The notes below the pieces were generated by a model that did no database searches, was not told the origin of the DNA, and saw only the letters and a list, made by a program, of their open reading frames with translations. Positions 34,561 through 46,134 of a DNA stretch of 64,000 nucleotides are shown here, piece by piece. Source of the stretch: Spirometra erinaceieuropaei (lineage: Eukaryota > Platyhelminthes > Cestoda > Diphyllobothriidea > Diphyllobothriidae). How positions within the stretch are numbered: position 1 is the first letter of the stretch; each line of letters begins with the position of its first letter. The position numbers were made by a program, and so were the translations under genes. The DNA is taken from positions 782,273-846,272 of the forward strand of contig CACRXP010000020.1 of NCBI GenBank assembly GCA_902702965.1, in the 5' to 3' direction.

Positions 34561-34568
34561 CATGCAGC

Positions 34569-35533
34569 CAGTGACCGACCTCATGAAATGCTAACTAATT
34601 TTTGGCAATTAGGAAGGATTAATTAAGTGGCGTCGTTATATCGGTAACCGTGCAGCATAGTCCCAAGATATTTCAACCAAGCCAGGATGCCAGCATTTGT
34701 GTGTACTTCTTTTTGGCCTCCTGCAAGAACTGCACTCGGTAAAAATTGACTACTAAAGTAGCAGTTACTTTTTTTCTTTTGATTCTCAATACCCTTATAA
34801 AGTTGAATATATTTTTGTAGAAAGCGTGTATAAAAATATTCGTTCTTTTATTTTGTAGGAAATCATGTCTTCCTCAGATTTTGTACTAAAATAAAGGGTG
34901 TCTTCTCGTTTTAGAATGTCTCAAATTATGAGATCTTTTAGGCCATTCAATACCCATCCAAACAGCATCAGAATTTTTTTGCAGTACTGTTCATGAAGTA
35001 TACAACGTAGTCCACCTTCGTTGCAAAGTCTTATGAGTCCCATATAATATCTACTTAGTGACATAGGAGAATTAATGTTCTTCTTTACACGGAAAGTATA
35101 CAATTAGCAGACTGATGACCCTAAATGCAAGCGCAAAGGCAAATCGAGCTCAAAATTATTCTGGAGTTGAAAAGCCTTTTAAAACCAAAAGATATCCTTT
35201 CTTCGAGTATATGACTTGGAGACGAGCTGATTTGCTACCAAAGGAGTACAAGAGAGAATATTTTTATGCATTTTTCTGCAAAATATAGCTTAATTTATAA
35301 AAACCCAGAAGACAAATAGAAGAAGTGCCTGCTGCCCAAGTAGTTACTTTTTGCGGAGTGCCGTCATCACAGGCGGCCAAAAAAAGAACATTTAAAAGTC
35401 AACACCCAGGCGCATCTGACATCCTAAGACCTACTGCCGCAAAATAATCAGTACAAAATCTCACTTAGGTGATTCTTCCTAATCAAACGTGCATTTTAGA
35501 ATATCGGTCAACATTTCACACGATCAGTCACTG
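34569..35533. mobile_element. Foldback MITE, copy 5 (subfamily B)
   Basis: The ends are CAGTGACCGACCTCATGAAATG and, inverted at the right, CAGTGACTGATCGTGTGAAATG. The flanking dinucleotides are GC on both sides rather than TA. Arms pair with mismatches; a central loop of about 250 bp contains only a minor frame. Subfamily B differs from A in its first 15 bases but shares the internal arm sequence. Confidence 0.7.
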
Positions 35534-35539
35534 GCCGTA

Positions 35540-37555
35540 GTTGCGGGCTCCAGAAACCGGAAAAAAACTTTCCAATTGGTCAGTTGTTTTTCCCTCACAA
35601 TCATGCATTTAGCGTTCAGGCTGAGTCCAGGGGACTCCGGAAACCTTTATTTCCAGTTATGGTAGCCCCAGGTGAAACTCTCTCGGAACTCAAGGCTTCT
35701 ATAATAGAGCATTCTTGTCGGATTACAATAGTCGCCCGGCTGACGAGACTTAAAATGACGGTAGTTCTACCGTTTCTTCTGTGTCCGCATAATTTTCCGT
35801 AAACAGTAATATGAGAGAGAAATGTGGCTATTTTTATTCCTATGTTCTCCGAGTCCAGTTCATTTTTCGCATGTAAAAAGATTTGAGATCTTTTAGACTG
35901 GAAACGTCGCATATCTGATGATGATTATAAGACAGTATTTTGTCACATCCAGCTGTGTCCGTGCAGTTTATTGCAATAAGATCGAAGCACAAACTGGGAA
36001 TGGGACGACTATATACTTATCAAAAGCGCACTCGCTTTCGGAGAACGCGCCCAGAACTGCGTTTGGTGTCGCCTTCACCTGCAGGAAAGGACTGCGTTCT
36101 AATCCTCTCCCTCCTTTTCGCCCGTCTTTTCCATGACTAAGCAATGGCCTTACTAAGGCGTTTAGAGTACCACTTCCGTTGTCATTAAAACTAACGGTAC
36201 CGCGAAGACATCCTCCATAATGGGCAGTCAGAAGACCCTTCTGTCATCAATGCCCCGCTCCTATCTCGTCAACTTATCTGACGGTCCGGTTTGTACATAT
36301 GTTGATGTGGGGGTAGTTATTGTTTGCTGAATCTCATCCTCATTATTTGTAGGGTTTTTAATATCTACTTTGTTGTCACTAAACAGTAATTTTGAGTAGG
36401 AATTCCTCTAACGCCCCCCCCTCCCCTCCTGCGGAAAAATCGACCCTTTTGGTAAGACCTTATAGGACGAAGCCTTTTGGGCAGGCAGTTTTCCGACAAC
36501 AGACTTCGGCTACCTTCAAAAATAAAAAACCAGCCCCCCCCCTCCCCGCCCCCAGGCAACTTTTCAGTGTACCATGGACCAATCACAGAGCTTCTGTCAA
36601 GAAAACATAGTTCTTTGGACACCGCCAGAAAAGCAACTCAGGTTGCCATCCTAGTAAGCACGGAAACAAAGCCATTGCTAGCACCCTTGATGCAGAATCC
36701 CCTCTTTTCCTACTCAACGGCGTGGTGCCACGCTTCATGCTCCTAGGCCCGTTTTAATGGGAATACATAGGCAAGACGATTTATATTTGTTGATTAGTCG
36801 ATCTCTAATTACAGCGGAGGCGCTGACATAAAAGGAGAGGCAGCAATGGACCGTCAGGTCGGAAAGGACTACTTTCTTGCAGCGAGTTAATAGGAGTTCA
36901 TAGTGATGCGTTGGGGAAGGGAGCCCTTTGTAAGGACTGGCACCAACGTGTGAACAGTTCGCTGACGCGGTCAACAAGTGGGAGCAGGACTATAAGTAAC
37001 TGAAACCCAGGAATGTGTTTTCAAATAAAATATACCACCTAGTGCGTTTTGAGAGACTTCGTAACAAGGAATCTCATCTGAAGTGAAATTTTGCACATTT
37101 AAATTTTTGTTTTCAGATGCAAATATTCGCAGCTTCATGTGTCAGTTATGCTCAAAAAAGCGCATGAGGATGGGGTATATTTTATTCATTTGTTTTTAGT
37201 GTATGTCTGAATTTAACTTCACTTCCTATGAATGGCTAAAGTAGTTTGTTTCTGATACACGTCTTGCAGGAAATAATATCTTTCAGTTAGTCGATGTTTT
37301 GGAGTGCAAGATGTCCGTGTATTAAAAAGCTTGCCAATTAATGTGAGTCTTGGAAATCTCTTTGCGATCTTCATCGTTCCGAAGGTCTCCTAGCTACATT
37401 TATTCACGGGCTTAGAAAGAGACTTCTTGGAAATCGTGAAATATCAAAGTGGACCAGGTCGCATTCTTCGTCAGTTGCATTAAAAGCGGCGGAAGTTAAA
37501 GTACACAGTTATTCGAATACGTGTTTCGAAAACGTTTTTCATAGTTCCGGTTTGT
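35540..37555. other. No gene seen; C-rich tracts
   Basis: Short frames without domains. C/CT-rich runs at about 36414-36428 and 36534-36551. No repeat family member recognised. Confidence 0.35.
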
Positions 37556-37562
37556 AGTTTAC

Positions 37563-37751
37563 ACCTATGAAACGGCTCATGAGTTTGACTTCGCAGCCAC
37601 CAAAATAGTCTCCCACGCCGGAAACAAAACAGGCCGCGAATTGATTGAAGCCTGGGTCTCGGATGAGGACTCGTTCAATCGATTTATCGGTCTGGCGCCG
37701 GCGTGCAGAGCCCTACGCAGTCAACTCCAGTTTCGCGCCGTCGGTAGATGA
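37563..37751 (+). pseudogene. PLE GIY-YIG domain, C-terminal fragment with natural stop
   Basis: Reading from 37563, 62 codons run to a TGA at 37749-37751. They include HEFDFAATKIVSHAGNKTGR, the conserved Glu in RELIEAW, and FNRFIGLAPACRALRS, matching the end of the domain at 58860-59000. The catalytic GIY/YIG half is absent. It is followed in the normal order by a TATA-like site and a hammerhead-like module, so this is a 5'-truncated PLE insertion. Confidence 0.8.
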
Positions 37752-37801
37752 TTGGCTTACACGCCCTATAACTGTCGCTTGTTCTGCCGCTGTTACTATC
37801 T

Positions 37802-37835
37802 CTGACGATGGACTCCCTCATGAGTTCGAAAGCTC
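37802..37835 (+). ncRNA. Hammerhead-like ribozyme, AGCU subfamily
   Basis: CTGACGA (complete core), T, stem II GGACTC-CCTCAT-GAGTTC (one G·T), GAA, AGCT and C. Flanks TCT/AGA pair as stem I. CTATAA at 37766-37771 lies 32 nt upstream. All invariant core positions are present, making it the best preserved AGCU copy. Confidence 0.65.
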
Positions 37836-37871
37836 AGAACAAGTAACAAGATGTTACGGCTCTCGATCCCT

Positions 37872-37923
37872 CTTCTTCTTCTTCTTCTTCTTCTTCTTCT
37901 TCTTCTTCTTCTTCTTCTTCTTC
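37872..37923 (+). repeat. (CTT)n microsatellite inside PLE tail
   Basis: About 17 CTT units. The related PLE end at 59660-59680 has only CTCTTTTTCTTCGCTT here, and both continue with CTGGAACTCGA-CTTTC, so the microsatellite grew from a short CTT seed within the PLE 3' tail. Confidence 0.85.
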
Positions 37924-37979
37924 ACTTATGCATACACCTGGAACTCGAGCTTTCCCCTTAATTCGTGAATTAAACTCCC

Positions 37980-39350
37980 GTCAATTTCGAAGGTGTACGG
38001 GACAATCTCAATTCCAAGTCCGATATTTCACTGCCAAAGTAAGGTTAAAGGAATTACAAAAATATTTCAAAACAGTCACTGATGTCATGTCATGCGTGTT
38101 GGTTTCAAGTTCACTTTCGGTCTGTAATGCGTCACGACCCGAGTCAGCCAGGGCGCCTTGTAGGCTAAGAACTCTCTGGCCATACCCTAAAAGGTAAAAC
38201 TAGCGCCAAAAGCATGCGTAATTTTCGTTCGAAAATCTCCTAAGATGTCTTTTGAACGTGTCTTAGGCTGATTTCAGCTAGGGGCTCCAGGAATTTGTGA
38301 GGCTGCAAACGCATTGGTAATTCAGTACATTTGTCGCAGTAAATTGCCGAGTCTTCTTCGATAAGCCTCTACGGGTTCTAATGAATGGCAGAGGTGGTCT
38401 TTACGCAAATTTTCATTTCAACTGACCGCGATAAAGTCCAGCGACTTTTGAAAATCCTGTTTCGACTTGCAAAAGCGCCCAAAAATACCACTCTTATTCC
38501 GTAAAGAACGATAGATAAATATGAAAGTCTAGCTTGAAAAATTAGCCGTAAAATGTACATTCGAGCTGCTAGTCTCAACTACAAAAACGAGGCTCTGAGT
38601 TCCGGGTTAATGTGTATGAATCAAATTTCGACTTGAAATTGGAGTGACTTATAAAACAAATACGAACGGGCGAATTGCACATGAAACGGACAAGGAAAGA
38701 TCACACAAGCAGGAAATAACTAACGCAGGACGAACCGGAATCACCGATTGAGGGATTTAACACCGATTTTTCTGCCTAGTTTGCTGGCTGGGTTGCCTCC
38801 TGCAGAACTCTGTCGACGGAGTCGTCTCCACGAAATCATGAGATCTATGACTTGGTTCCCGCTGAGAACGCATTTTTTCAGACTGCGTAAGTTTAGCAAC
38901 CTCCAAAGTCTGTGTCCGTTAACAGTTTACCGGTTATTTGAATTGACAGACTGTCTCAGTTGCCTTAGGTATTTTCAAACGTTCGCTCTAATGATTGACT
39001 GGAAATAGAATGTGAATTGTGAGACGAAAAGGCAGGACTCAGGTGACACAAACCTGAATTGCGTTTGCTTTGGTCTTGGATACTCACACTAGCAGCTTTC
39101 AATGTCTGAAAGTGCTCACGAACCTACCTCCTAGTCGAGCTCAGTCTATGGATCCGTGGAACCTTGCAGATGGCTGTAGAAGACTACACATTCCTGGCTT
39201 CCTACTAAAATAAACACAGAGGCAAACTTGGAAACCCATCGATGAATCGGACGTCTCGTCGCGGCATCATGTAGCGACTCGGGATCGGTGAAAAAATACT
39301 TGGGTCTTTAGATGTTACCTGTACTCCGTGCGTGTGTTTCCGGTTTGTTT
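37980..39350. other. No gene seen
   Basis: Only short frames without recognisable domains; no repeat family detected. Confidence 0.35.
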
Positions 39351-39354
39351 GCCT

Positions 39355-39560
39355 CTGCTATGCCGCGATTCAGCAAACCATGGCCCTCGCAGCCTGGTAC
39401 ACGCAGGGGAGAGTGCGGTAGACGCTGTGCAAGTGTTCTCTCACTATAAATTAATTCACACGCAAGTCACCATGCCTGCTTACCTTACTGTGGAGTACAC
39501 AGTGGATATCGTCGGTTGCGACGGTCGAACTGTCGGTAAAGTGGTCTCCAGCTTACCCAA
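39355..39560 (+). repeat. Family Y copy with internal deletion
   Basis: GCTATGCCGCGATTCAGCAAACC and CTCGCAGCCTGGTA are joined directly to GAGAGTGCGGTAGACGCTGTG, AATTCACACGCAAGTCACC and GTCGGTTGCGACGGTCGAAC. About 300 bp present at 40590-40880 are missing. Confidence 0.6.
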
Positions 39561-39869
39561 TGCGAGGTCGCTACAGCCGTCGTTGCTGTCTACACAGATA
39601 ATTAAATCTGACCTTTGGATATGCCAGTGCATTGGCCTGAATCAGGTAAACAGACAACAAAATGGTAAATTTTAGGCCAGCGCAGGTTGACTTGGGTCAC
39701 ACCTGGCGGTCGGTAGGACTCTGTTCATGTTCAGCAAAAAAGAAAGAATTCAGCCAAGAATCCTGTAGGCGAAGTCAAACAAGCCACAAGAGATAAAATA
39801 CGCATGCACTAAGTTGGCGGTTCAAGCCGGTGATGGGATTGGGCGCGGTGTCCGCGATGCGGCTTGAAT

Positions 39870-40045
39870 GCGTAAGTCCAGGCGGCAGAGCGTCTTAAAC
39901 CACGGCAGGTCTGACTTAACCTCGAATCTGATTGGCCAGTTGGAAAGCCGAGAGTGCGGACGCCAGACAGTCCTTGTGCGCGCGGGAAGATACTCGCAAG
40001 AGGCCCGGCGCTGCGACAGACGCTCGCAGAAGGACCACTACACTG
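39870..40045 (+). repeat. Family Z copy
   Basis: GGCAGGTCTGACTTAACCTCG, AATCTGATTGGCCAGTTGG, GACGCCAGACAGTCCTTGTG and the CGCTCGCAGAAGG block match the inverse of 14590-14775. Confidence 0.6.
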
Positions 40046-40544
40046 CTACACTCAGCTACACGACAGTTGTCACGAGGACCCCGCCCGGGCTGATTAACGC
40101 GTTCTGCGAGCCAATCCGGTCCCTCTTTGTTCCATCGCGTTTGCAGCACAGCACGTTGTGTGTGGGGGCAGCTAAAACCATAGAGATGAGTTGCCTTTCC
40201 TAGATTTAGATCTGCATGTTATGATGCATCTGAAGCATTCCTGTAGGTAGGTTCAAGGTCTTTGCGTGCAGTTTCTGACAACGCGATCGAGGGGACATTC
40301 ATGTTGTTTTCCCGTGAGCTAAAATTTCAAAGAAGCTCCCGGTTGGCCAGTAATTGAGGCGGAGAGAGTCCCTCTCCGGCCAAACTTTACCTTAAACGTA
40401 CCTGGAAGGTGCAGAGTACAAGAGACTTAGGGGTTGGACATGGGAACAGGAACCCTCTCTACCGTATGTATGTACGTATTTTAAATGGCTGCAGCCAAAG
40501 TCCTTGATGACCCTGTATATGTACAGTGGTCAAAGGTCTGAAAG

Positions 40545-41010
40545 CGTGTGCTATGCCGATATCAGCAAACCACGGCTCTCACAGCCTGGTATGCGCTGAC
40601 AGTGCTCTAGCGCCCGGTTCCCTGCCAACAGATGTGCTTGCGCTCCCGCTGGGTATACAGGTGGTGGACATAGCTGCCCAGTCATCATCCTCGTCCTTCT
40701 GACCCCTATTGGGATGTTGCTGTTGTTGGTGGTGGTGAAGAATCCTGTACGTTGTGGGTCGGGGAGCGTGGTGGCACGTCTAGGTGCGGGTCCGGCCGCG
40801 ACAGCCACCTGCGCCCTCCCCGCCTCTGGTCTTCTTGACTCTATCTTGACACCGGATTCAGGTAGGGAGTGAGGAAGGGAGAGTGCGGTAGATGCTGCGC
40901 GAGTCTACTATCACCATAAACTAATTCATACGCAAGTCGCCGTGCCTGCTGCACCTTGCTGTGTAGCAAGCGGTGAGCATCGGCGGACTCGACGACCGAA
41001 CTGCCATGTA
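40545..41010 (+). repeat. Family Y, near-full copy
   Basis: It begins with GTGCTATGCCGATATCAGCAAACC and ends with CGACGACCGAACTGCC. The inverted copy at 41665-42133 shares every block, so the unit is about 470-560 bp. It has no ORF, no tRNA-like head and no obvious terminal repeats, so its class is unknown. Confidence 0.6.
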
Positions 41011-41397
41011 TGTACAATACTTTCGTACGTTAACACTTTGAATAAAATTTCAAACATTAGAATGTGATCACTGTTATGTATGCAAAACAGAAGGGTAATT
41101 GGAAACAGGACGTGTACTGAGTACGATAGACAGCACAAGTGAGGAGGCTTGTGGGAACGGCCGGATATATGGCAAGGGGGACTGTCATAGGCTAATGGGT
41201 GGCCAATCAGCACAAAGAAGGTGTGAACAGGGGGCCATGACCTTGATCGTTCGCTTGTCACGCGTTTGTGGCATGATGCCCTGACGGCCCGAGCCGGATA
41301 CGCTGCAATCACTTCACAATACAAAACAGTTTCTAAAAAAGTGAATATTGTTGTTCCCTGTGACTCAGTACGGGAAGATTTTGGGGTATAAAGTGTT

Positions 41398-41664
41398 TTA
41401 CAGAGCTGGCTGTAAGTAGTCAAATTGTGAAAGACGATCTTCGTCAGAAATTGCGCGAACGAGTTTCCTTTTAAGTATAAAAATGGTATCGGCCGCCACC
41501 ATCTGCCTTAGTAACAAGTTTCTTGGACGGGATACCCGTTGGCTGAAGGAAAACTTTCTGCAGTCTAATCGCGTTTGTGGAGATGACCGAGTAAACTCAA
41601 AGAATCCCTCCAGTTTCAGCGTGCAAACACGTGTACGGATGATCTGAAGTGTCCAGAGCAGGCT
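41398..41664 (-). pseudogene. CR1 LINE C-terminal fragment (downstream half)
   Basis: On the minus strand, FFEFTRSSPQTRLDCRKFSF and SQRVSRP align with FFEFATTTNL, RLDVRKFSFSVRVVKP of the CR1 copy at 3390-3510. The rest of the frame (41664-41745) belongs to repeat Y. The upstream half of the same LINE copy is at 42134-42409. Confidence 0.7.
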
Positions 41665-42133
41665 ACAGCTACTATAAGGCGAAAACTCGGCTTTCGCGAC
41701 CAACGATATCCACCATGTACTCCACAGCAAGGCGAGAGCAGGCATGGTGACTTACCCGCGAATTAGTTTATAGCGGAATTAGACTTGTACAGCGTTTACC
41801 CCACTCTCTCCTCCTTCTCACCTGGACCCGGTGTCAAGACATAGTAAAGAAGACCGGAGGTAAGGAAGGGCGCAGGAGGCTGACACGGTCAGAACCGCGC
41901 CTAGGCGTACCACCACACCCCCTGGCTCACAGCAAACACTTGATCAGGATTTTAACTAACAACGACAGCACCACAAGAGGTCAGAAGGACGAGGATGACT
42001 GGACAACCAAACACCCGACCTGTATGCCCCGCGGGAGAGCAAGCGCATCTACCGGCAGGGAACCAGATGCCAGCGCACTGCCAGCGCAGACCAGACTGCG
42101 AGCGCCGTGGTTTGCTGAATCATGGCATAATGC
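41665..42133 (-). repeat. Family Y copy nested in the CR1 LINE
   Basis: The minus strand starts with AGGCATTATGCCATGATTCAGC and ends with the GATATCGTTGGTCGCGAAAGCC block. CR1 protein similarity stops at SYRP just before it and resumes at LQIIRTRV just after it, so Y inserted into an existing CR1 copy. Confidence 0.6.
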
Positions 42134-42409
42134 CTAGGCCTATAAGATAGAGGGACTAAGTAAAGTACACTCAACCTATTCTGATACGACAGATACTTAA
42201 GACCATCGACCATCTTCGCTGCTCTGCGCTGCACCCGCTCGAGGCTGCCAATGTCCTTTCTCATCCATGGTGTAGCTGACGGCATTCCCTATTCCGGATG
42301 GGCTATCACTGAGACGTCGAACGTTCTCCCAAAGTGTCCAGGAGGGACTATTTAAAACACACGTCCACTCCAAGACAACGTGCAGGTTGCCTTCCGGACC
42401 GTAATACAA
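42134..42409 (-). pseudogene. CR1 LINE fragment (upstream half)
   Basis: Minus-strand LERVQRRAAKMVDGLKYLSY and LVPLSYRP match LERVQRRATKMV...LFPLSYRQ of the copy at 3210-3320. A frameshift near 42290 moves the upstream part (SPSWTLWENVRRLS) into another frame. Confidence 0.7.
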
Positions 42410-42464
42410 GTGACTTCACGCCAAATTCCAGGGGGTACCTATTCCCGTGTCTTAACTTTGACCA

Positions 42465-42545
42465 TAGACCCAATCCTAACAATAACCTTAGTCATAATCC
42501 TTCTAGTCGTGACCCTGATACTAGCCCTCTTAATCCTAACTTAAC
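42465..42545 (+). repeat. Degenerate CCTAA-type patch
   Basis: Units such as CAATCCTAACAATAACC and TAATCCTAACTTAACCC occur; weaker than the other telomere-like patches. Confidence 0.4.
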
Positions 42546-42869
42546 CCTCCCAACTTTCACCATAAGTCCCTAAAATTTAGGGCGAGAACACCTATAATGC
42601 CGTGGGATCCCTATTCCCGTGTCCAATCTCAGTTGCTTTAAAGTCCTCGTCGTATAAAAGTGTTTAAGATGGTCTCAGATGAGAGCGAATGAGTCTATGC
42701 GAGCAGGGTGATGCACGATTTTGAAACTAAGCCTGACAACGGAAAATTCAGCTGTTGCACAGTTCGTTTGTGACGAATTAACGCAGCTTTAGACTTAACT
42801 GAATTAGCTGCGCCTTTTTTGAATCAGGTTCCAGTTAAAATTTGGGTTAGATGATACTTGGTAGCCCTC

Positions 42870-42960
42870 CTGTCACCGCAAACTCCCAGATGCCTGTCAA
42901 TCGGGACCGGTGGTAATAGGGGCTATACGGGTGGAACAATTGAGCGGACGGGTAAATGGC
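42870..42960 (-). repeat. Family X fragment
   Basis: CCGGTGGTAATAGGGGCTATACGGGTGG is the reverse complement of the CACCTGTAAAACCCCTATTACCACC-type block. A similar fragment lies at about 50395-50460. Confidence 0.4.
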
Positions 42961-43312
42961 GATTGGAGTATATGCTGGGAATTGGCCCTCCAGGTAAAGT
43001 GGAAGCCTAATTTAGATTAGGTGAAAAATACAAGGAAGGTATGGAAATGAGCAAGGAGACTCTGAACGGTGTGCGGAATAAATGCATCCTAGCCTCAGAT
43101 TGGAAAGAAAAGCAAGTGAAGGCGAACAACCAATGGGAAGAAGGCAACTGGTCTGAAGGTCATTCCGCAGTATGTGCGATAGAACTCCATCCAACATAAT
43201 GGACAGAAGAACACGAGAGTCAAGCAGCGGCACGCGGGACGCCACAACGTAAGCCGGGTAAGACTTTTATGCGAATAGTTGGTTTGGGCAGAAGAGAAAA
43301 TCCGCAAATAAT

Positions 43313-43838
43313 GAGGCAGTCGAAAGCTACCTCTCCTAATGAAAGTTGATAAAGGGTAAGCCTCATTGTCTTCGTTACCGGTGCCAATCCGCCCAAGATA
43401 GTACCTCTACAATGAATGAGGCAGTTAAAAGCTACCTCTTATGAAAGTTGATGTAGGGAAAGCCTCATTGTCATCGTTACCGGTGCCAATCCGCCCAGGA
43501 TAGTACCTCCACAATGAATTTGGTGCAGGTAATACAGCGTAAATTTTGAAGCATAATGAGAACGTAATCATAGCTACTTAAATCAAGCCAGTAGGTACAA
43601 TTGTGGATTCTGTGGGCACGGCTGCCAACTACCTCTTCTAATGAAAGTTGATAGAGGGTAAGCCTCATTGTCATCGTTACCGGTGCAAATCTGCCCAGGA
43701 TAGCATCTATAAAATGAATCTGATACAGGTAATACAGCGTGCGCGTGAAATCAGAAGCATAATGAGAACGCAATCACAACTACTGAAATCGAGCCAGTAG
43801 GTTCCATTGGGGAGTCTGTGGGCACGGCTACCAACTAT
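43313..43838 (+). repeat. Complex minisatellite (105- and about 215-bp units)
   Basis: A unit starting GAGGCAGT(C/T)(G/A)AAAGCTACCTC occurs at 43313 and 43418 (period 105). A longer unit of about 215 bp (CTACCTCT..AATGAAAGTTGAT..GCCTCATTGTCATCGTTACC .. CAGGTAATACAGCGT .. GGGCACGGCT(G/A)CCAA) occurs at about 43433-43628 and 43629-43838. Short frames in it are repeat-derived. Confidence 0.75.
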
Positions 43839-44340
43839 CATCTTACCAAAATTTGTACAATATGTCATTCAGTCGATGAGTTCGAAAATCAACACTGTAT
43901 TGAAGGAAAAAACAGGGGCGTCTGGCCTTTGCGCCGTCAAACGTCCTTAAAACAACCTCCATGCGATCGGTGTCATCGTTCTGACTAAGAGCAAAGATTG
44001 TTACTTCCGACTGACCTAGTGAGGACGTGGGTGATCCCAGAGGGATTAATCACTAATCAGAAAATGAGAGGGTCGCTGAGCAGACATGACAGGGTCGAAG
44101 GTTTTGATTGGAGAAGATCAGGATGAAGTAAATGCGTCAACTATAAGAAAGGCGAGGACGCAATATGCCAAGAGGAGTTGGTTCTTGTTCCCTGAGTGGA
44201 GTCATATACTGCTTTTCAGCTTTCACAGAAACCATCTGGTGCCTGAAAAAGGAAGCCGCGCGAAAATGCTCTGCAAATGAGTCCCAACCCATTACAGTAA
44301 AGCGGCTAGTTTATGCAGAATGACTAGCCGAAGGCATCTA

Positions 44341-45310
44341 AGGTAGATGGACTAACGCATGAAATATCAATCGAAATTCAGAAATACGTTTTAGTCTCGA
44401 AAAGATTAATTAAGTAGGGTTGTAAAACTAATCGTCATGCAGCTTAATTCTGTAATAGTTCAGTTACCTCAGGATGCCGGCTTTCGAAGACGCTTCTGTC
44501 CGGCAGCATGCAAAAACCCCTTTTGTAGCATGCATTCTTCTCCTTGAATTTCGATGCCCTTCAAAATTCAATTATTTTCGTGGGAAACGTACATAAAAAT
44601 ATTAATTCTTCGCTCATTCGGTAGAACATAACGTCTTCCTTCGATTTTATACTGAAAGGAAGGGTAGAACTCGGTTTTCAAAAAAGTTTCTAATTATAAG
44701 AATTTTAATACCCTGAAATGGTCGTTCATAAAGCGCCATATCTCTGCGCTTATCAATGTGGCTCGGAAAGTTAACATATGGCTCAAATCCACCGCCACAT
44801 TTTATGAACCCCATATGGTCTCCTCTTAATACCGTAGAGAAGTAGATGGTTTTCCGTAAGCGGAAAATATATGGCTTATAGTTTTGAAACCCTGAATTCA
44901 AGTGTAACGACAGGTCGGATTCAGAATAATTCAAGAATTGAAAAACTTTTAGAAAACCGAATTATATCCTTCCTTTGAGTATACAAGTGGAAGAAGACGG
45001 CATTTTCTACCGACTGAGTAAAGGAATGGATATTTTATGCATGTCTCCCATGAAAAATAATTGAATATTTAAGGGCATCTAAATTCAATGAGAAAAATGT
45101 ATGCTACATAAGTAGTCATTTTTACAGAGTGTGGTTTTTGCATGCAGCCGAAAAGAAATTCATTTGAAAGCCTGCACCCTGAGGGAACTGAATTGTTTTA
45201 GTATTGTGCTTCACGATGACTAGTTTTACAACCCTATTTAATTAATCTTTTCTAGACGAAACCGCATTACGAAATTTCAGTCGGCATTTCGTGAGTTAGC
45301 TCGCCTACTG
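44341..45310. mobile_element. Foldback MITE, copy 6 (subfamily A)
   Basis: TA precedes the left end AGGTAGATGGACTAACGCATG. The right end is GTGAGTTAGCTCGCCTACTG. The two arms and central loop have the same layout as copies at 11360 and 28184; the right TA is lost (AC). It abuts a PLE fragment at 45312, so it may have inserted at or into it. Confidence 0.8.
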
Positions 45311-45311
45311 A

Positions 45312-45420
45312 CTAAGTCGTCGCATACACGATCGCCCCCAGAGGACCCAAACAGGGTATGACATTCTGTGTTATACATTAAGGACGTTTCAGAGGCGACC
45401 GGGAGCATTGCTATAACGCA
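45312..45420 (+). pseudogene. Small PLE linker fragment
   Basis: The plus strand encodes, across frames, RSPPEDPN, HSVLYIKDVSEAT, which aligns with RGRHQRTQ, HSLPYIMGVSEAT of the PLE at 58510-58595. It is broken by stops and frameshifts and ends after about 100 bp. Confidence 0.6.
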
Positions 45421-45833
45421 ATATGCAACCCCAATCAGGAAACAAAAGCCAGGCCATCGTGTGGTACAGATTTTATGGGTGGGGTTAAATGGTGGATAGG
45501 AGAGCGTGATAGTAGGCAAACGTTCGGATAAATGTTGAGGTGGCATACTACGTCCTCGCTCTAAATTTCTCTACAGCCACTTGCAAAAGAGCACATTTTA
45601 ACAGGAACCCGATCCCTAAGGAATGATGAGAGTATCACAGTGTCTGACGGAGCAAGCAAAAATTGGGCATTTTTCGCAGTTCTTCCCGTTTGTTTTCACA
45701 AAAGAAATAGGTTGCATTCCATCTAGTTACGACAGCGCGGGAGTATCAATTATAAAAAAACGAGGACGCAATATTCCACGATGACCCGTTTTTTGTTCCT
45801 TGAAAGGGGTTGTATTCTTGCGTACTTGCCTGG

Positions 45834-45866
45834 AGCTCTGGAAGTCGTGCAGGACTCCGTCATCAG
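45834..45866 (-). ncRNA. Degenerate hammerhead-like module (AGCU subfamily)
   Basis: On the minus strand: GTCT, CTGATGA, C, GGAGTC-CTGCAC-GACTTC, CAG, AGCT, C. Stem II still pairs except for one position, but GAA has become CAG, so activity is unlikely. It closes the interrupted PLE that runs from 47190 down to here. Confidence 0.55.
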
Positions 45867-45894
45867 AGACTGTAGTAACAGCATAAGAAGCGAT

Positions 45895-45902
45895 ATTTAT
45901 AG
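45895..45902 (-). promoter_or_regulatory. TATA-like box upstream of PLE module
   Basis: TATAAATA on the minus strand, 29 nt before the CTGATGA core. Confidence 0.4.
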
Positions 45903-45929
45903 GCTGTGCTGGCCAATCATCGATCGATG

Positions 45930-46134
45930 ATGCAAGACTGGAGGTGACTATGCAGAGCTCTGTATACCGGCGCCAGATCGCTAAATCGATCCGGAGTCCA
46001 GGCTTTAATCGATTCTCAGACCGTTTTTTTCCGGTGTAGGCGATTATCTTGGTGATTGCGAGTTTAAACTCCCGACCTGTTTCGTAGGTGTGATAATGCG
46101 TCGCCCCGTCGCTGTACAGTAGTCTGTCTATAGA
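45930..46134 (-). pseudogene. PLE GIY-YIG C-terminal fragment, after the CR1 insertion
   Basis: The minus strand reads GDA-like, HTYETGREFKLAITKI and IAYTGKK, matching NTYEMDHEFNFAVTKI at 58840-58890, then decays. It is the downstream part of the PLE whose upstream part is at 46483-47190. Confidence 0.65.

Noticed and set aside
43313..43838. CRISPR array
   Set aside because: Units are 105-215 bp and themselves repeated without unique spacers; the sequence is eukaryotic.
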